A DNA stretch of 64,000 nt from Filibacter tadaridae (GCF_900609045.1 NZ_UXAV01000036.1:1-64000); one strand, 5' to 3'; positions 1-7,675 are shown, counted from the first letter of the stretch. A program made the numbers and translations. The notes: generated from the letters alone by a model not told the origin.

Positions 1-98
1 GTAAGTAAGACCCCTCAAAGAAGATGAGGTTGATAGGTTCGGGGTGGAAGCACGGCGACGTGTGGAGCTGACGAATACTAATCGGTCGAGGACTTAAC
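1..98 (+). rRNA. 23S ribosomal RNA, 3' end (partial)
   Basis: The first ~98 bases match the conserved 3' end of bacterial 23S rRNA, including the tract around 80-98 that ends in GAGGACTTAACC. The gene enters from outside the window, so only the terminal part is visible. The exact 3' end is set by comparison with the usual Bacillus terminus. The 5S gene follows about 270 bases later, an unusually wide spacer that holds a structured repeat and a promoter. Confidence 0.95.
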
Positions 99-111
99 CT
101 AAACTAAAAGC

Positions 112-236
112 GAAAGCGGCCGTTTAGACTCGACAGGCATAAGGCGAATCAACGAAGTGGCGCTTTTTGCCACGTAGTTGAGGTGACTTATGACCCGAGA
201 GTCTGGCCGCTTGAGCTGGACAATTAAGAAGGGCAC
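112..236 (+). repeat. Structured palindromic element R3, copy 1 (23S-5S spacer)
   Basis: A long imperfect inverted repeat. The outer arm GCGGCC (117-122) pairs with GGCCGC (205-210), a second arm AGACTCG pairs with CGAGAGTCT, and GGCATAAG pairs with CTTATGACC. A central hairpin carries TGGC...GCCA. A second copy lies at 57661-57790 with the same GACAGGCATAAGG and GACTTATGACCCGAG blocks, but with different bases in the stems that still pair. It fills much of the 23S-5S spacer. It could be a mobile palindromic repeat or a transcribed structured RNA; the sequence does not decide. Confidence 0.75.
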
Positions 237-316
237 GGTTGGCCCTGATTTGCGAATACAATGTCCGTTTTATCCGGTTTTGAGCGAACAAAATAAAGTT
301 ATTTTGAAAAAAACGC

Positions 317-344
317 TTGCAATATATAAAAGATGTGATATAAT
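317..344 (+). promoter_or_regulatory. Likely promoter for 5S rRNA and the tRNA cluster
   Basis: A -35 like TTGCAA at 317-322 and a perfect -10 TATAAT at 339-344 are separated by 16 bases, with a TG just upstream of the -10 (extended -10). Transcription would start near 351, a few bases before the 5S gene. The 5S and tRNA array could therefore be expressed apart from the upstream rRNA promoters. Confidence 0.65.
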
Positions 345-367
345 TAATCTTGTCTTATAGGAAATAG

Positions 368-483
<116 letters not shown>

Positions 484-528
484 TGTTATACCTTTTATAG
501 AATACCTTCTATAAGTGATTATCATTAT

Positions 529-603
529 TCCGCAGTAGCTCAGAGGTAGAGCAATCGGCTGTTAACCGATCGGTCGTAGGTTCGACTCCTACCTGCGGAG
601 CCA
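529..603 (+). tRNA. tRNA-Asn (GTT)
   Basis: Cloverleaf with acceptor TCCGCAG/CTGCGGA, anticodon GTT in a 7-base loop, TTCGACTCC T loop, and an encoded CCA at 601-603. First tRNA after the 5S gene. Confidence 0.97.
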
Positions 604-606
604 ATT

Positions 607-698
607 GGAGAGCTGTCCGAGTGGCCGAAGGAGCACGATTGGAAATCGTGTAGACGGTTAACGCTGTCTCAAGGGTTCAAATCCCTTGCTCTCCGCCA
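607..698 (+). tRNA. tRNA-Ser (GGA)
   Basis: Acceptor GGAGAGC/GCTCTCC, anticodon GGA, a long variable arm typical of class II serine tRNAs, and an encoded CCA. Confidence 0.97.
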
Positions 699-719
699 GC
701 TATACCTTCCTAAAATAAT

Positions 720-794
720 GGCCCCTTGGTCAAGCGGTTAAGACACCGCCCTTTCACGGCGGTATCACGGGTTCGAATCCCGTAGGGGTCACCA
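720..794 (+). tRNA. tRNA-Glu (TTC)
   Basis: Acceptor GGCCCCT/AGGGGTC, anticodon stem CCGCC/GGCGG around TTC, T loop GTTCGAATC, encoded CCA. Confidence 0.97.
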
Positions 795-819
795 TTTAAT
801 TTTACAACATTGTAAACCC

Positions 820-895
820 GGAGGATTAGCTCAGCTGGGAGAGCACCTGCCTTACAAGCAGGGGGTCGGCGGTTCGAGCCCGTCATCCTCCACCA
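820..895 (+). tRNA. tRNA-Val (TAC)
   Basis: Acceptor GGAGGAT/ATCCTCC, anticodon TAC in stem CCTGC/GCAGG, T loop GTTCGAGCC, encoded CCA. Confidence 0.97.
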
Positions 896-926
896 CATCA
901 TTTTTAAATGTTACTTATAATATTGT

Positions 927-1002
<76 letters not shown>

Positions 1003-1004
1003 AT

Positions 1005-1080
1005 GGTCCCGTGGTGTAGCGGTTAACATGCCTGCCTGTCACGCAGGAGATCGCCGGTTCGATCCCGGTCGGGACCGCCA
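1005..1080 (+). tRNA. tRNA-Asp (GTC)
   Basis: Acceptor GGTCCCG/CGGGACC, anticodon GTC, encoded CCA; only three bases separate it from the preceding initiator tRNA. Confidence 0.97.
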
Positions 1081-1105
1081 TTTTTTACAGAAAAAATAAT
1101 TATGT

Positions 1106-1181
1106 GGCTCAGTAGCTCAGTCGGTAGAGCAAAGGACTGAAAATCCTTGTGTCGGCGGTTCGATTCCGTCCTGAGCCACCA
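1106..1181 (+). tRNA. tRNA-Phe (GAA)
   Basis: Acceptor GGCTCAG/CTGAGCC, anticodon GAA in stem AGGAC/ATCCT, encoded CCA. Confidence 0.97.
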
Positions 1182-1192
1182 TTTTAATATTT

Positions 1193-1268
<76 letters not shown>

Positions 1269-1277
1269 GACACCTAT

Positions 1278-1362
1278 GGTGGGGTAGCGAAGTGGCTAAA
1301 CGCGGCGGACTGTAAATCCGCTCCCTACGGGTTCGGCGGTTCGAATCCGTCCCCCACCACCA
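1278..1362 (+). tRNA. tRNA-Tyr (GTA)
   Basis: Acceptor GGTGGGG/CCCCACC, anticodon GTA, long variable arm as expected for bacterial tyrosine tRNA, encoded CCA. Confidence 0.97.
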
Positions 1363-1369
1363 TTTTTGT

Positions 1370-1443
1370 AGGGGCATAGTTTAACGGTAGAATAGAGGTC
1401 TCCAAAACCTTTGATGTGGGTTCGATTCCTACTGCCCCTGCCA
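1370..1443 (+). tRNA. tRNA-Trp (CCA)
   Basis: Acceptor AGGGGCA/TGCCCCT, anticodon CCA, encoded 3' CCA. Confidence 0.97.
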
Positions 1444-1466
1444 TTTCACTCTAACATATAAATTGT

Positions 1467-1543
1467 GGCGGTTGTGGCGAAGTGGTTAACGCATCGGATT
1501 GTGATTCCGACACTCGGGGGTTCAATTCCCCTCATCCGCCCCA
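1467..1543 (+). tRNA. tRNA-His (GTG), copy 1
   Basis: Anticodon GTG, extra 5' G (position -1) opposite discriminator C as in histidine tRNAs, encoded CCA. A near-identical copy follows 28 bases downstream, differing at a few acceptor, variable-region and T-loop bases. Confidence 0.95.
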
Positions 1544-1571
1544 TTCATTTATAACTAGATATTATAATTAT

Positions 1572-1649
1572 GGCGGTCGTGGCGAAGTGGTTAACGCATC
1601 GGATTGTGATTCCGACATTTCGGGGGTTCGATTCCCCTCGTCCGCCCCA
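1572..1649 (+). tRNA. tRNA-His (GTG), copy 2
   Basis: Second histidine tRNA with the same D and anticodon arms as copy 1, the G-1:C73 feature and an encoded CCA. The pair looks like a tandem duplication. Confidence 0.95.
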
Positions 1650-1657
1650 TTTATTTT

Positions 1658-1728
1658 TGGGGTATAGCCAAGCGGTAAGGCAACGGACTTTGACTCCGTC
1701 ATCGTTGGTTCGAATCCAGCTACCCCAG
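1658..1728 (+). tRNA. tRNA-Gln (TTG), CCA not encoded
   Basis: Acceptor TGGGGTA/TACCCCA, anticodon TTG, discriminator G at 1728. The next bases are TTT, so the 3' CCA is not encoded and must be added by tRNA nucleotidyltransferase. Confidence 0.95.
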
Positions 1729-1733
1729 TTTTA

Positions 1734-1808
1734 GCGGAAGTAGTTCAGTGGTAGAATACGACCTTGCCAAGGTCGGGGTCGCGGGTTCGAATCCCGTCTT
1801 CCGCTCCA
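1734..1808 (+). tRNA. tRNA-Gly (GCC)
   Basis: Acceptor GCGGAAG/CTTCCGC, anticodon GCC in stem GACCT/AGGTC, encoded CCA. Confidence 0.97.
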
Positions 1809-1818
1809 CTCTTTCCAT

Positions 1819-1892
1819 GGCGGCATAGCCAAGCGGTAAGGCATGGGTCTGCAACACCCTTATCACCGGTTCGATTCCGGTTGCCGCCTCCA
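1819..1892 (+). tRNA. tRNA-Cys (GCA)
   Basis: Acceptor GGCGGCA/TGCCGCC, anticodon GCA, encoded CCA. Confidence 0.97.
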
Positions 1893-1926
1893 AAATTGCA
1901 CTTTTTTTTTAATTGAATACTGATAC

Positions 1927-2007
1927 GCCCGAGTGGTGGAATGGCAGACACGTCGCACTCAAAATGCGATGCCGCAAGGCGTGCCGGTTCAAGTCCGGCC
2001 TCGGGTA
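1927..2007 (+). tRNA. tRNA-Leu (CAA), CCA not encoded
   Basis: Acceptor GCCCGAG/CTCGGGT, anticodon CAA (reads TTG), variable arm GATGCCGCAAGGCGT. The discriminator A is followed by TCA rather than CCA, so CCA is added after transcription. Last tRNA of the cluster. Confidence 0.94.
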
Positions 2008-2012
2008 TCAAG

Positions 2013-2041
2013 AAAAAACACAACATTGGTTGTGTTTTTTT
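2013..2041 (+). terminator. Terminator of the rRNA-tRNA operon
   Basis: Hairpin AACACAAC-attg-GTTGTGTT followed by a run of T, directly after the last tRNA. Confidence 0.9.
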
Positions 2042-2124
2042 GTATTTAAAAAGATTGACAAGGAAAGGTTCTTTGTCAAATGACGTTGGTGAAGAATAGT
2101 AGCCAACCATAATTTAGTTATTGT

Positions 2125-2175
2125 AGGGCTATCCAAGAAGTCAGTAAAGCTGATTTTTTAGGATAGTCCTTTTTC
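2125..2175 (+). terminator. Hairpin with T-run near the left IS end
   Basis: AGGGCTATCC (2125-2134) pairs with GGATAGTCCT (2161-2170), followed by TTTTT. It could block read-through from the tRNA operon into the element. The inner sequence is an AT-rich loop of about 26 bases. Confidence 0.6.
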
Positions 2176-2193
2176 ATATTGTGTTTCATGTAT

Positions 2194-2340
2194 CCCGTTG
2201 TTTTCCGTTCCAGATGGACGCTTTCCGCGGGCACGGCTTCAGCCTCCTCGTCGCGAAAAGCACGCTCCTGTGGGGTCTTCAGCTCGCGCTGTTCCCGCTG
2301 GAGTCGCCATCTTGCACTCCAAACAACTAGTATTGAACTC
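2194..2340 (+). repeat. Dispersed repeat R1, core copy D
   Basis: Shares blocks such as GGACGCTTTCCGCGGGCACG, GGCTTCAGCCTCCTCG and GGGGTCTTCAGCTCG with the R1 copies at 21381 and elsewhere, each containing internal short palindromes. This copy has diverged (CCAGATGG in place of CCGAGCGG) and lacks the CACTGAAAAAG terminal repeats. It lies in inverted orientation to the copy at 3821, with the transposase between them. Confidence 0.8.
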
Positions 2341-2396
2341 GTAAATTACATAAAAATAGACAAAAGACTTCCAAGCCTATTAAATCCTCAAAAATG

Positions 2397-3723
2397 CTAC
2401 GCAACGTCAAAATGGGATTGTCCTTGTTCCCGCTGTTTAACCGATGATTTTAACTTGAAGTGTAACAGAATTCGTTTTCTATAGTTCTGGAAGTTTCTAT
2501 AACCATAAGCGACACGATTCAATACCTTGATCTTATTGTTATTTCCTTCAATTCTTCCGTTATTGTAGGGGTAAATAAAGCTGTTTTCTATAAACGGAAG
2601 ATGTTTTCTTAACGTTTTTAAACTCGTTCTCATATAATTTGAAGTTAAAGGTGAAACAGGTGTTGTCAAACAAGACGATAGTGCTGCGAAGTCCTTATTT
2701 GACATGGATTCCATTAATTCTTGATAAAGTTCATAGTTCTCTTTTAGTGCAGGATCATAATTCAACATCTCGTCTACAACACTTTGCCCTGTACGTTGTC
2801 CAAACAATGAGTAATACTTATATTCTACGCTGGAAAGATCTGAACGTTTTTTTAATAATAGCTTCCAATAACGCTTAAGGCGACGGTATTTCTTCATATC
2901 ATTCCCATTGGACGTTCTTAGTTGATTCATGACTTGAATACGAAATTTATTCATAGAGCGATTAATCAGTTGAACCAGATGAAATCGGTCAATGATAATT
3001 TTCGCCCGTGGAAATAATTCTTTAATCACACTTACATAACCCGCATTCATATCAATTGTTACGGTTTCCACACGTTGACGGTCAGTCAAACTGTAGTTCA
3101 CAATAAAGTGATTTTTTAATCGTAAGATTATCTCGTCTATCTAGGATATCCAATATGTCGCCTGATTCCGCATTTATAGATTCGAAGGCCATTTCACCTT
3201 TTGCGTACTTGAACTCATCAAAAGAAAGGTGCTTAGGTAGCGCTTTGTAGTGGGGTATAAATTGTTTTGCGGCTTGATTAATTTGTCGTTGAACGGATGC
3301 GGGAGATACCGAACAATCCCTCGCGATAGACGTAAGCGATTGTGCTTCGGCAGACTTTAAAATGACCTGCGCTTTCACATTTTGTGAAATAAAACAATTC
3401 CGTTGAACAATAGGCGTTTTAGCAGTAAAACTGCTTTGACAGGATTGGCACATGAAACGTTGTTTCTGTAAAAGTAAGTAGGTTGGATTTATACCCGTAA
3501 TGGGTAAGGTAATTCTGGATAATTGTGTCCCGTTTTTATAGACTGTAAAGTCGGTATTTTTCACACCGCATTTCACGCAATGTGTAGGAGTATAGGTTAA
3601 CTTCCCTAAAATGTATTTACACCTTTTTCCTTTATAGGTTCCTTCTTTTACACAATTTTCGTCAAATATAATGTTTACGTCTTGAATATCAAGCAAAGAT
3701 TTAATACTATTAGAACATGACAA
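2397..3723 (-). pseudogene. ISL3-family transposase, frameshifted
   Basis: Two overlapping frames together make one full-length ISL3 (IS204/IS1001 type) transposase of about 440 residues. The first frame (3723 to 3082) has two Cys pairs (HCVKC and CQSC) typical of the N-terminal zinc ribbon, a helix-turn-helix near SLTSIARDCSVSPASVQ, and the first catalytic Asp in LSFDEFKYAKG. The second frame (to 2397) holds the second Asp in IIIDRFHLVQ and the Glu in NNGRIEGNNNKIK. Removing one base from the T-run at 3112-3117 (minus-strand A6) joins TIKNHFIVNYSLTDRQ smoothly. So this is a one-base insertion in a homopolymer: a true mutation, a sequencing error or, less likely, programmed frameshifting. The start is preceded by GGAGG. 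Confidence 0.85.
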
Positions 3724-3820
3724 GTGAATTCCCTCCTGGATGATGGTTTTGGTCGACTTTTATTCTACAGGGAATCTCACTTGTTTTCTATTTATATTGA
3801 ACTTATGACTCCTACACTTT

Positions 3821-3953
3821 CTAGCTGATTGGAGTGCAGAGCGGCGACTCCAGCGGGAACAGCACGAGCTGAAGGCCCTGGACTGAGCGTAGCGAGGGAA
3901 GCGGCTGAAGCCGTGCCCGCGGAAAGCGTCCGCTCGGAACGGAAACCAGCGGG
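3821..3953 (-). repeat. Dispersed repeat R1, core copy E
   Basis: Reverse orientation copy of R1: contains CGGCGACTCCAGCGGGAACA, the palindromic GAGCGTAGCGAGGG insert and GCGGAAAGCGTCCGCTCGG. It lacks the CACTGAAAAAG ends seen in full copies. It mirrors the copy at 2194 across the transposase. Confidence 0.8.
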
Positions 3954-3985
3954 TAGTAGAATTACCTTATCCAATATATTTATAA

Positions 3986-4060
3986 AAAATGACGTTAATG
4001 AAGATCCTCCTCATCTCCTATTTAAAGGGATGGGGATTTTCTTTCACCAACGTCATTTAT
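3986..4060. repeat. Short inverted repeat resembling an IS end pair
   Basis: AAATGACGTTAATGAAG near 3988 is the inverted counterpart of CTTTCACCAACGTCATTT ending at 4058, with GC-richer inner arms (CCTCCTCATCTCC against GGGATGGGGA). Both arms resemble the left IS terminus at 2067, so this may be a MITE-like remnant made of two IS ends, or may form part of the right end. Confidence 0.5.
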
Positions 4061-4133
4061 TGTACAACCGGAAAGCAACTGCTTCTTTTGGTGTTATAAA
4101 GGTGGTTCTATATAGATATGGTTGATTGTATAC

Positions 4134-4325
4134 GGGTTCCAGATGGACGCTTTCCGCGTGTACGGCTAAAAGTGAGGAAAGATACGGTTCAATCTTTCCT
4201 CCTTCTTGTGGCGGAAAACAGGCTCCTGTGGGGTCTTCAGCCGGGGAAGAGTGGACTTACTCTTCCTATCTTTGCACTGCTGTTCTCGCAGAAGTCGCCA
4301 TCTTGCACCCCAAGTAACTAATACC
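4134..4325 (+). repeat. Dispersed repeat R1, expanded copy F
   Basis: Begins and ends like R1 (GGACGCTTTCCGCG ... CTCCTGTGGGGTCTTCAG ... GAAGTCGCCATCTTGCAC) but has extra sequence forming two perfect hairpins: GAGGAAAGAT (4174-4183) with ATCTTTCCTC (4192-4201), and GGAAGAGT (4245-4252) with ACTCTTCC (4259-4266). The insertions keep palindromic character. Confidence 0.7.
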
Positions 4326-4369
4326 TGGCTGTTTATTTTTTTGTGCTTTACTAACCGGCGGCTCCCTTT

Positions 4370-4441
4370 GACGCACTTACTGGCTCTATCGTCCGCAAAC
4401 AGTGGCTCAAAACTCCGCACAGCTGGCTTATTTTGTCCGCA
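4370..4441 (+). repeat. Short array, 22-bp spacing, TCCGCA...TGGCT word
   Basis: TCCGCA occurs at 4392, 4414 and 4436, exactly 22 bases apart, with a diverged unit (GACGCACTTACTGGCT) at 4370. Each of the first three units carries TGGCT about 8-15 bases in. The surrounding 4330-4650 region has no convincing gene. Confidence 0.55.
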
Positions 4442-4736
4442 ATACTCATTAATACGTAATCATAATGAGGAATTTGAATAGCATCTGCACGGGCGCCTCA
4501 AAAGAGAATCTATACTATTTGAACTAAACTTCACTCTTTTGTTCTAGTTTTAATAGTTTTTAAGTAAATTAGGATTAGAATGAAATGATATTTGGAGGCA
4601 TAGAATTCTAAGTCTAGTATTAAGTTACTATTCATAAAAGGGAGGAATAAGAATAGGCAGTCAGGAATTAATAGCTCATTTAGATGGAAATGAGGATTTA
4701 ACATCAAAGCGGATACCAAGTGTAAGAAATACTTAC

Positions 4737-6191
4737 ATGAAACCAAGAATTGTTGCCTTCATTCCCGCCCATAATGAGGAAAAATCTATTCGTGATTGTT
4801 TAGCCGGATTAGGCGATCAATCTTTGCCATTGGACGTTAATCTGGATGTAATTGTAATTGCTGACAACTGTTCGGATCAGACTGAAGAGATGGCTCTAGC
4901 AGCTGGAGCAGAATTTAATTTAGAATTGAGGGTCCTTACAACCAAAAATAATAAACAACGTAAAGTTGGTGCTTTAAATGCAGCTTGGAAAAGTATTTAT
5001 GGAGATCCTTTAGATTTATACGATAAAAGGCAAACAATCTATCAAGAGTATTACAGAAACTCCGTCAAGGCAGTTCTTGGAATGGACGCGGATAGTAGAC
5101 TCGCGCCTGGTGCATTATCGCAGCTTTGGGAGGGATTAATGAGTTCTCGTAATATCGGTGGTGTAATGGCTAAGTACACCATGAGAATGCCAAAAAAGAA
5201 AAGCCTTATTTCAAAGTCTGATCCCCATTACGAAGAAAAGATTGCCATCGGGGAATACGGAGGACCCATTTCACGTTGGTGGACACATCAACAAAAACAA
5301 GATATGGCAAGTTGGCTATTAGATTTACAATATAGTGGAGGCAGCACCTATGTATTAGGAGGTCAAGCTACCTTATTTCGGCCAGAGACACTACAGGACG
5401 TAATTAGCGAAAACAAGTTAGACGGCCCTTGGCAGGATGATAGTGATGTAGAGGATATGCTGTTAACATGGCAAATCCAGAAGAAGTGGAAAACTTTAAT
5501 CAGCCCTACTGCACGCTGTTATGTTGACGCTATGAAATCCTACCATACATTCAGGCAACAAAGAAATAAATGGCAATCCGGAACAGTTGATTTACTTACA
5601 AATGGTAATATCGGGGTCCGCTCTAAGCATAGAGGGAAAATTTGGCGTTCACAATTAAAAACATTTTCGAATCTAACCATTCGTTTACTATTCATCCTAC
5701 TACTAGCCCTAAGCCTCGCGACAGACCAGTTTAATTGGTCATGGATTTGGCTTACGCCTGTAATTCTAGCTTCTATATTAAATACTATTCTCGCGCTAAA
5801 GACGCCAATGCATAGACCAATAGACATTATTTTTGCTGCTTTATTAATAAGTCCGGAAATATATTTATGGGTTAACCTGATTACGTTTGTAAATGTCTGG
5901 TTGGGGAAATTATCTGCGAATAAAAAAGATGGTTGGGCCATTCAGTATAGTGCCGAAAGAGGCCAAACAAAAAGCAAGCTTACCGAAGGCATTATTGTAG
6001 TAATAGTATTGATTACACTCGGAATATATTTTTGTATTGATCAAAGAAGCTTTCTAACTAGCGAGGCTGTGCAAACTTCAGTCGGACCTTATTTACTTTC
6101 GGGCTGGATTTTACTTACCTACTTCACCATCTTCACATCCTTAGCTATGGTATACCAACTTTGGAAATTAAGAGGGCGCCATAAGGCTTAA
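4737..6191 (+). CDS. Membrane glycosyltransferase, family 2 (processive type)
   Basis: 484 residues from ATG. The N-terminal half is a GT-A domain: VAFIPAHNEEKSI, the DAD nucleotide-sugar motif in LGMDADSRL (~residue 117), the acceptor-side DSDVEDM (~235) and a QxxRW-like QQRNKW (~273). The C-terminal half has several hydrophobic segments (for example ILLLALSLA, VILASILNTILAL, IIVVIVLITLGIYF). This is the pattern of membrane synthases for polysaccharides such as poly-N-acetylglucosamine or hyaluronan; the product cannot be told. It is followed after 42 bases by the UDP-glucose pyrophosphorylase gene, fitting envelope or exopolysaccharide synthesis. There is no Shine-Dalgarno site before this ATG. 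An open in-frame extension reaches back to an ATA codon at 4653 with GGGAGG at ideal distance, so the real start may be 28 codons upstream. Confidence 0.85.
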   Translation: MKPRIVAFIPAHNEEKSIRDCLAGLGDQSLPLDVNLDVIVIADNCSDQTEEMALAAGAEFNLELRVLTTKNNKQRKVGALNAAWKSIYGDPLDLYDKRQTIYQEYYRNSVKAVLGMDADSRLAPGALSQLWEGLMSSRNIGGVMAKYTMRMPKKKSLISKSDPHYEEKIAIGEYGGPISRWWTHQQKQDMASWLLDLQYSGGSTYVLGGQATLFRPETLQDVISENKLDGPWQDDSDVEDMLLTWQIQKKWKTLISPTARCYVDAMKSYHTFRQQRNKWQSGTVDLLTNGNIGVRSKHRGKIWRSQLKTFSNLTIRLLFILLLALSLATDQFNWSWIWLTPVILASILNTILALKTPMHRPIDIIFAALLISPEIYLWVNLITFVNVWLGKLSANKKDGWAIQYSAERGQTKSKLTEGIIVVIVLITLGIYFCIDQRSFLTSEAVQTSVGPYLLSGWILLTYFTIFTSLAMVYQLWKLRGRHKA

Positions 6192-6233
6192 AAAGAAAGT
6201 ACGTACTAAAATATAGAGTTTGGAGGAATCGCG

Positions 6234-7115
6234 ATGAAAGTAACAAAAGCAATCATTCCTGCTGCGGGATTTGGTACACGATTTTTGCCGGCTACTAAAG
6301 CACAACCTAAGGAAATGCTACCAATTATTGATAAACCAACAATCCAATATATAGTTGAAGAAGCAGTTGCATCTGGAATTGAGGACATCATCATTGTTAC
6401 AGGCAAAGGCAAACGTTCCATCGAAGACCATTTTGATTTTGCGCCCGAGCTTGAGGCAAACTTATTAAAAAAAGGGAAAATAGACTTGTTAAACAAAGTG
6501 CGTTATTCTTCAAATCTCGCAAACATCCATTACGTACGCCAAAAGGAACCACTTGGCCTTGGGCATGCTATATGGTGCGCAAGAAGTTTTATAGGAAATG
6601 AACCATTTGCAGTCCTTCTTGGTGATGATATTGTTCGAAGTGAAATCCCCTGTTTAGGACAGCTAATTAATGTATATGAAAAAACAGGTTCATCCGTAGT
6701 CGGGGTTCAACAAGTCCCCTGGGAAGATACACAGCGTTACGGCATAATAGATCCCGGCTTACAACAGGATACGCGATATGAAGTCCGAAACTTAATAGAA
6801 AAGCCAAGTCCCGAGATCACGCCGTCAAACCTTGCAATAGTGGGCCGCTACATTTTAACACCTGAAGTTTTTAATTTTTTAAGCGAGCAAGAAATTGGCG
6901 CTGGAGGAGAAATACAGTTAACTGACGCAATACAAAAATTAAACCAGACTCAAAAAGTCTACGCGTATGATTTTGATGGGAAAAGATATGACGTTGGAGA
7001 AAAAGCAGGATTTGTTAAAGCAACTTTAGATTTTGCTCTTTTAGATGAGGATATTCGATTCGAACTAATCAACTATATGAAAGATGTCATTGCGGCAGAA
7101 GGAGCCGTTTTATAA
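6234..7115 (+). CDS. gtaB: UTP-glucose-1-phosphate uridylyltransferase
   Basis: 293 residues, the normal GtaB/GalU length. It makes UDP-glucose from UTP and glucose 1-phosphate, the precursor for teichoic acid glycosylation, glycolipids and exopolysaccharides. The nucleotide-binding start [24 protein letters not shown] is diagnostic (key residues G-x-G-T-R-F-L and K-E-M), as are LGDDIV, the LIEKP segment and the C-terminal [17 protein letters not shown] sits 9 bases before the ATG. Its position after the glycosyltransferase suggests they are co-transcribed, ending at the hairpin at 7194. Confidence 0.95.
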   Translation: MKVTKAIIPAAGFGTRFLPATKAQPKEMLPIIDKPTIQYIVEEAVASGIEDIIIVTGKGKRSIEDHFDFAPELEANLLKKGKIDLLNKVRYSSNLANIHYVRQKEPLGLGHAIWCARSFIGNEPFAVLLGDDIVRSEIPCLGQLINVYEKTGSSVVGVQQVPWEDTQRYGIIDPGLQQDTRYEVRNLIEKPSPEITPSNLAIVGRYILTPEVFNFLSEQEIGAGGEIQLTDAIQKLNQTQKVYAYDFDGKRYDVGEKAGFVKATLDFALLDEDIRFELINYMKDVIAAEGAVL

Positions 7116-7193
7116 TGGTTTTCATAGTGCATTTTTCACGGTGCCTGTGCAACGCACATTATGACAATTTAAGTTATGGTATATATATGCAAA

Positions 7194-7233
7194 AGGAAGC
7201 CAAGCAGATTAATACTGCTGACTTCCTCTTTTT
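7194..7233 (+). terminator. Terminator after gtaB
   Basis: AGGAAGCcAAGCAG pairs with CTGCTgACTTCCT across a short AT loop, followed by CTTTTTATTT. Confidence 0.85.
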
Positions 7234-7335
7234 ATTTATGCAATTGTAATGTACTTTCCGGATAGTGTCTTACACAGGAACTTTGCCCTATTTACGTAAA
7301 TAGACTTTTGAAATACTTCAATCGAAAGTGAACAC

Positions 7336-7406
7336 CTTTCACCCAAAATGGCTTTCACTAAACAAGGTTGGCTTTCATTCGCTATTTCCGCAGTTTTATC
7401 TTTCAC
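7336..7406 (+). repeat. Short array of the word CTTTCAC
   Basis: CTTTCAC or CTTTCAT occurs at 7336, 7352, 7372 and 7400, three of them inside the longer word GGCTTTCA or a close variant. Spacings are 16, 20 and 28. It lies in the roughly 190-base stretch between the gtaB terminator and the gene at 7426, where no gene is seen. Confidence 0.4.
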
Positions 7407-7425
7407 CGCAAAATAAAACTTACAT

Positions 7426-7671
7426 TTAGGCTACATACCTGAAGGGCGAATACAAACAAACAAACGAACCATCCCCTAATTTATATTTCAACACATCAGA
7501 TTTCGGCAAGTTAATTTCGACTTTCGCGCTTATATACATTAGAAGTCCATTCTTTTCTACCTGTTTATCATCTGCCACTTCAATAAGTAATTCTGATTCA
7601 CCTTGTTCCATATAACCAACTATAACATCCGCTGCATCGGCTGGTAATTGGGCGTCGTTTTGACTGCACAT
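7426..7671 (-). CDS. Hypothetical protein, 81 residues, coupled to pgi
   Basis: Not recognised. Acidic, no membrane segment or signal peptide; predicted beta-rich from patterns such as SELLIEVADD and VEINLPKSDVLKYKL. The ATG lies four bases after the pgi stop, so translation may be coupled, but no clear Shine-Dalgarno site is present. Codon use looks like the neighbours. It could be a real small cytoplasmic protein; a chance frame is possible. Confidence 0.5.
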   Translation of the reverse strand: MCSQNDAQLPADAADVIVGYMEQGESELLIEVADDKQVEKNGLLMYISAKVEINLPKSDVLKYKLGDGSFVCLYSPFRYVA

Positions 7672-7675
7672 TTAA

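Larger units (their letters stand above)
2067..4069 (-). mobile_element. ISL3-family insertion sequence (approximate ends)
   Basis: The ends are inferred from matching inverted termini. Starting at 2067 the sequence reads GGTTCTTTGTCAAATGACG then TTGGTGAA; the reverse complement from 4069 reads GGTTGTACAATAAATGACG then TTGGTGAA. The transposase lies inside on the minus strand. The element is about 2.0 kb, longer than a minimal ISL3 element, because it also contains two inverted copies of repeat R1 (2194-2340 and 3821-3953) flanking the transposase. I see no convincing 8-bp target duplication (flanks CAAGGAAA and GGAAAGCA). The boundaries are the uncertain part; the family is not. Confidence 0.55.

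Noticed and set aside
2059-4077. Eight-base target duplication around the IS
   Set aside because: Flanks CAAGGAAA and GGAAAGCA share GGAAA only at shifted positions.
3829-4481. Open frames of 60-98 codons in the region after the IS
   Set aside because: They lie in repeat R1 copies, occur on both strands with similar length, and lack ribosome sites; the palindromic GC-rich repeat simply has few stops.
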